Source: Antedon mediterranea
Taxonomy: Eukaryota > Echinodermata > Crinoidea > Comatulida > Antedonidae
Length of the DNA: 64,000 nucleotides
Assembly (NCBI RefSeq): GCF_964355755.1
Contig: NC_092675.1
Coordinates: forward strand, 20,412,912-20,476,911
Direction: 5' to 3'
A program made the translations under genes and the position numbers. The first letter of the stretch is position 1. Every line of letters begins with the position of its first letter. The notes under the pieces were generated by a model. It ran no database searches. It had not been told where the DNA came from and saw only the letters and a program-made list of their open reading frames with translations. Below are positions 63,657-64,000 of the stretch, in pieces.

Positions 63657-64000
63657 CTGAAATAGTTGGAACAAATTTAGTTTATTGCATACATCTTATA
63701 CATTGCATGTTGGAAAAACAGATATGCTTTTAAGTATCATTTGAGATCTGGGTAGTGTTGTGCAATCAGCCATGCATTAGCATTAAGTCAGAATTAAATG
63801 CTGGGCCTTGGGTTTTGAAGGTAGGCAATGTATTTCATTAGCGTCCAACAGCGAGTAACATGTCATTGTCAATGACTATTTTATAATTTATGTTGCTTAT
63901 AAACTAAGTCTCATTAAGAAGGCTTAAGGAGTGAAGTTGAAAGAATGAGTTACAACCCTGGCACTATGTCAGGATTGAACCCTGAACCTTGGGATTGGAA
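63657..64000 (-). mobile_element. DMGDH intron with a possible SINE B box at the window edge
   Basis: No further DMGDH exon is recognised before the window ends. On the minus strand, GGTTCAGGGTTCAATCC (63989-63973) resembles a tRNA T-arm/B box followed by GACATAGTGCCAGGG, so a SINE head may cross the edge. Only the short motif supports this. Confidence 0.3.

Overview
This is AT-rich animal nuclear DNA. It has split genes with GT-AG introns, satellites, MITE-like elements, tRNA-derived SINEs, LINE tails and Penelope-like elements. The protein set, the many AGGCCTA-type palindromes and the repeat content suggest a marine invertebrate deuterostome, possibly an echinoderm. No base here proves the species.

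Layout. 1-6260: two satellites, the first with a four-monomer higher-order period of about 764 bp, the second with a period of about 98 bp broken by one insertion. 6595-7215: a block dense in AGGCCT and CTAG palindromes. 7956-8890: a long inverted repeat. 9378-12575 (+): a C2H2 zinc-finger array with 84-nt repeats, intact for 13 fingers and then decayed. 12600-19700: no gene recognised, several repeats. 19728-31942 (-): RPRD2-like gene, ten coding exons, 1118 aa. 33021-35527 (-): JTB, four coding exons, 159 aa. 36722-42874 (+): FKBP8, ten coding exons, 374 aa, divergent from JTB. 42875-56868: mostly noncoding and repeat-rich, with a Penelope GIY-YIG remnant at 54198-54707. 56869-58755 (-): ABHD17, two coding exons, 336 aa. 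61133-63656 (-): the last five coding exons of DMGDH, whose 5' part lies beyond the window.

All five gene models were built by joining exons by hand. Each keeps reading frame through every junction and ends at a stop. They are housekeeping-type genes: RNA polymerase II CTD binding (RPRD2), a small secretory-pathway membrane protein (JTB), a membrane-anchored FKBP/TPR co-chaperone (FKBP8), a protein depalmitoylase (ABHD17) and mitochondrial choline/one-carbon catabolism (DMGDH). They do not form a pathway. Human JTB and RPRD2 map to 1q21, and human FKBP8 and ABHD17A to 19p13, which are two arms of the MHC paralogon, so the cluster may keep ancestral chordate-type linkage.

At least eight inverted-repeat DNA transposon families occur, the commonest with ten copies. 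Several insertions sit within about 30 nt of splice sites. Points worth a second look: a MITE whose TA duplication supplies donor bases in RPRD2, a GC-AG intron in FKBP8, one frameshift shared by three zinc-finger units, a 124-bp insertion with 16-bp direct repeats and a hammerhead-like core, and the higher-order satellite. I found no convincing wholly new multi-gene system.
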